Source: a virus
Reading direction: 5' to 3' (one strand)
Virus record (IMG/VR): IMGVR_UViG_3300030406_003413
Location: 1-23,452 of that record
DNA: 23,452 nt
This document shows positions 21,808 to 23,452 of the stretch, piece after piece. A program made the translations under genes and the position numbers. Numbering within the stretch: the stretch's first letter is position 1; each line of letters begins with the position of its first letter. The notes below the pieces were generated by a model, which did not search any database, was not told the DNA's origin, and saw only the letters and a list, made by a program, of their open reading frames with translations.

Positions 21808-21841
21808 AAGCCTTGCAACATTGTTGCGGGGCTTTTTTTTT
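21808..21841 (+). terminator. Strong intrinsic terminator after the 104-residue gene
   Basis: AAGCCTTGCAAC pairs with GTTGCGGGGCTT through twelve pairs, two of them U·G, around an ATT loop, and a run of Ts follows. The stem begins 15 bp past the stop codon. An AGGAGG lies just before it (21796-21801) with no ATG or GTG at the right distance. Confidence 0.9.
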
Positions 21842-21852
21842 AAGTAAATAAT

Positions 21853-21978
21853 ATGAAAAAAGTGAAAATAAAAAAGGAAATATTTGGAGAAAACGCAATA
21901 TTAATTGAGGCAATTTTAAACGGATTAATTGCACAGAATAGGAGAAAAGAAAATGATAATAGAAAGAAGAAAAAGTGA
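21853..21978 (+). CDS. Very small basic protein (41 aa)
   Basis: A 41-residue frame begins MKKVKIKKEIFGENAILIEA, contains ILNGLIAQNRR and ends in a basic run (RKKKK). It lies directly after the terminator and overlaps the next gene by 26 bases. There is no ribosome site better than AAGTAA. The length and helical ILIEAILNGLIAQNRRK segment resemble tiny phage early proteins that I recall, but the call is uncertain. Confidence 0.5.
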   Translation: MKKVKIKKEIFGENAILIEAILNGLIAQNRRKENDNRKKKK

Positions 21979-22099
21979 TGGAGCAATAATAATATATGAA
22001 AGTATTGACAATCAATTAATAACAAAAACATATATTGGATACACAGAAAAGGAAAGTAAAAGACTATTTAACAGAGATAAGAAAAAAGGATGGAGGTAA
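21953..22099 (+). CDS. Small hypothetical protein (48 aa)
   Basis: A 48-residue gene with AGGAG 9 nt upstream of its ATG. It begins MIIERRKSDGAIIIYESIDN and continues QLITKTYIGYTEKESKRLFN. The 'v..tYiGYt.kEa...F..e' pattern is one I recall from small phage proteins of unknown function. It ends just before the next gene (GGAGGTAAGTAATG), whose ribosome site overlaps its stop. No function can be given. Confidence 0.8.
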   Translation: MIIERRKSDGAIIIYESIDNQLITKTYIGYTEKESKRLFNRDKKKGWR

Positions 22100-22102
22100 G
22101 TA

Positions 22103-22621
22103 ATGGGATTTGATATACATGGAATGAATCCAATAGTAAGAAAAGGAAAGAAACCACAAAAACCAAAAGGATTATATGAAGGAGAAAAAATAGATGACGA
22201 TATAGTCAATAAATATTATGATGAACTCAACAAGTTTGAAGATGAAAATGTTGGTGTTTATTTCAGAAATAATGTTTGGTGGTGGCGTGGATTATGGGAT
22301 TATGTTTATAAAGTATGTGATGATGTAATTTCAGAAGATGAATGGAATGAAGGCCACTCAAATAGTGGATTGAAAATTGATGAGGACAGAGCAAAGAAAA
22401 TATCCAAAAGATTAAATCAATTCATTAAGGACGGAAGAACCGAAAGCTATGTAGACTTATGGGAGGCACGTAGAAAAATAGCAGAAGAGCACAATAAAGG
22501 CTTAAAAAAGGGCTCTAGTGATAAGAACTATAAGTGGATAGCTAGTTATCCATTGAGTATTGACAACATAAAACATTTTGCAGATTTTTGTGCAGATAGC
22601 GGAGGATTTCAAATATGCTAA
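22103..22621 (+). CDS. Conserved phage protein with YFRNNVWWWRxLWxYV motif
   Basis: This gene encodes 172 residues. The N-terminus MGFDIHGMNP, the central VGVYFRNNVWWWRGLWDYVY (about 50-69), GHSNSGLKIDEDRAKKIS and the C-terminal YPLSIDNIKHFADFCADSGG followed by FQIC form a signature I recall from many phage hypothetical proteins. The Trp cluster, the 'N.G....ed.a..ia..L' helix and the 'YPfs..nv..Fa.F...SGGF.I' end recur in order. GGAGG precedes the ATG. No biochemical activity is known to me. It lies in the plus-strand early block with other small genes. Confidence 0.85.
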   Translation: MGFDIHGMNPIVRKGKKPQKPKGLYEGEKIDDDIVNKYYDELNKFEDENVGVYFRNNVWWWRGLWDYVYKVCDDVISEDEWNEGHSNSGLKIDEDRAKKISKRLNQFIKDGRTESYVDLWEARRKIAEEHNKGLKKGSSDKNYKWIASYPLSIDNIKHFADFCADSGGFQIC

Positions 22622-22791
22622 AAACAGATGAAATATATGATTACTTAATTGAATATGGAATTGCAACAGAAAAAGAAGTCGGATTGGTGTGTGCAATCAA
22701 TGGAACAAATGAGGATGCTTTGAACGCAATTTTATATGCAAGAACGGGATATAGAGACTTGGAACAAATAAAAGAAATGGAGGATTATTAA
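22615..22791 (+). CDS. Small hypothetical protein (58 aa)
   Basis: A 58-residue gene overlaps the end of the preceding gene by seven bases; GGAGGA is 6-11 nt upstream of its ATG. It begins MLKTDEIYDYLIEYGIATEK and continues EVGLVCAINGTNEDALNAIL and ends YARTGYRDLEQIKEMEDY. The 'eeigLvt.I.G.nee.Ln.IlyaRtGYrdleq' pattern is one I recall from small phage proteins that occur beside similar genes. Function unknown. Confidence 0.85.
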   Translation: MLKTDEIYDYLIEYGIATEKEVGLVCAINGTNEDALNAILYARTGYRDLEQIKEMEDY

Positions 22792-22793
22792 TA

Positions 22794-23129
22794 ATGAAAA
22801 AGATTGACATGGTGGATTATGCAGAAAAGTTATTCATGATGGACAGAAACAGAGAAATGGAGGACTTTGAAAAAGAAAAGGAAACAACAAAACATATACA
22901 ATTTTTACAAGCAATGTTGAGTTATTTCTGTAACGTCAACGGACGTGAGTTAGCAAAAGATTTATTTGATGTACAAATAGATGATTGGAAGAAAGATGAT
23001 GCAGGTGGATATCATAGTGATAACTTTCAAATTATGCAGAAAGATTTATATAGATTCTTAATTAAATGTGATGATATCAGACGTGCAAGAATAGTGAAAC
23101 AAGTAATGAAAATCATGGAGGAAAAATGA
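22794..23129 (+). CDS. Hypothetical helical protein (111 aa)
   Basis: This gene encodes 111 residues, largely helical and charged: EDFEKEKETTKHIQFLQAML, then YFCNVNGRELAKDLFDVQID, and a C-terminal LIKCDDIRRARIVKQVMKIM. GGAGG sits 8-12 nt upstream of the ATG. Its stop overlaps the next ATG by four bases (ATGA). I do not recognise a family. The order of short genes suggests an early operon. Confidence 0.8.
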   Translation: MKKIDMVDYAEKLFMMDRNREMEDFEKEKETTKHIQFLQAMLSYFCNVNGRELAKDLFDVQIDDWKKDDAGGYHSDNFQIMQKDLYRFLIKCDDIRRARIVKQVMKIMEEK

Positions 23130-23452
23130 ATAAAACAATAGGACACGTAAAAACTACTTATAAGGTAACTGCGGGGGACATGGATTATGTTCTTGTTGGA
23201 GCTTTTGAGGGTGGTAGTAATTATTGGATTGAGAAAGTATCCGTTGTGGATAATGATTACAAAGGAGGCGAATATGCTTCAGATGTGATTGGGCTTGGTG
23301 GTGAGCTTTTAATCCACGTATCAGATGGAGATACAATAAAACTTACACAAGCAAAACTGCTCAATGGATTTCAATTATATGTTGATGGTGGCGGTAAAAA
23401 CTTTCCGTTTGACTTGACAAGTCCTGATGCAATAACCTACGATATGATACTG
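23126..23452 (+). CDS. Conserved phage hypothetical protein, 3' end cut by window edge
   Basis: The first 109 residues are visible and the frame runs off the right edge. The segment VLVGAFEGGSNYWIEKVSVV (about 21-40), then GLGGELLIHVSDGDTIKLTQ and LLNGFQLY, followed by FDLTSPDAITYDMIL, is a pattern I recall from a widespread phage protein. That protein normally continues with a D-x-x-x-Q-x-x-x-F-G-E segment just beyond this edge. GGAGG precedes the ATG. The biochemical role is unknown to me. Confidence 0.85.
   Translation, partial: MNKTIGHVKTTYKVTAGDMDYVLVGAFEGGSNYWIEKVSVVDNDYKGGEYASDVIGLGGELLIHVSDGDTIKLTQAKLLNGFQLYVDGGGKNFPFDLTSPDAITYDMIL

Noticed and set aside
21806-22209. Hydrophobic minus-strand frames opposite the small plus-strand genes
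   Set aside because: Phe/Ser/Ile-rich antisense of Lys/Glu/Asn-rich coding; no ribosome sites.

Overview
This window is part of the genome of an AT-rich, tailed double-stranded DNA phage that infects a bacterium. The evidence is a complete head and packaging gene set (small and large terminase, portal, scaffold, major capsid) followed by head-tail connectors and a large tail protein. The genes are tightly packed, often sharing bases at stop/start junctions, and many carry GGAG-type ribosome binding sites. A very long tape-measure gene and a tail sheath are both absent between the capsid genes and the nozzle-like tail protein. This suggests a short-tailed (podovirus-like) virion. Several small genes look like ones I recall from uncultured marine phages, so an aquatic host is my best guess; the host itself cannot be named from the sequence.

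Layout. From about 19.9 kb down to base 1 the minus strand carries one long late operon. In transcription order it encodes: small terminase, a zinc-ribbon protein, two virion-type proteins (one with a dockerin-like loop, one with an NNPG domain), an M15 peptidase endolysin, large terminase, portal, scaffold, major capsid protein, a probable decoration protein, several small Gly/Lys/Met-rich proteins, connector/adaptor proteins, a cluster of very basic small proteins, and a membrane/host-interaction cluster. That cluster holds a one-TM protein, a metallophosphoesterase, an MscS-like mini protein and three tiny proteins. The operon ends with a 1178-residue nozzle-like tail protein and three tail or surface proteins, the last cut by the window edge. 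Nine of the 40 coding regions are shorter than 60 codons; most of these are in the late operon.

From 19.94 to 20.53 kb there is a non-coding block with paired CATATATG palindromes, a set of nested hairpins that looks like a structured RNA best folded on the plus strand, and a strong GC terminator. A monocistronic minus-strand gene (coiled coil with a basic Ala/Lys/Pro tail) lies at 20.5-21.3 kb. It faces away from a plus-strand set of small genes (21.5-23.45 kb) across a 181-bp control region. That region holds a hairpin and a 14-bp inverted repeat, and both divergent genes begin with the same 18-nt ribosome-binding/start segment. The first plus-strand gene is followed at once by a strong terminator, so it and its divergent partner look like separately controlled units. 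The other plus-strand genes are small hypothetical phage proteins, probably early genes.

The items most worth a second look are the MscS-like/phosphoesterase/TM cluster (5.3-6.7 kb), the candidate structured RNA (20.04-20.26 kb), the mirrored divergent control region (21.29-21.48 kb), and the Met/Gly/Lys repeat protein (9.5-9.86 kb).
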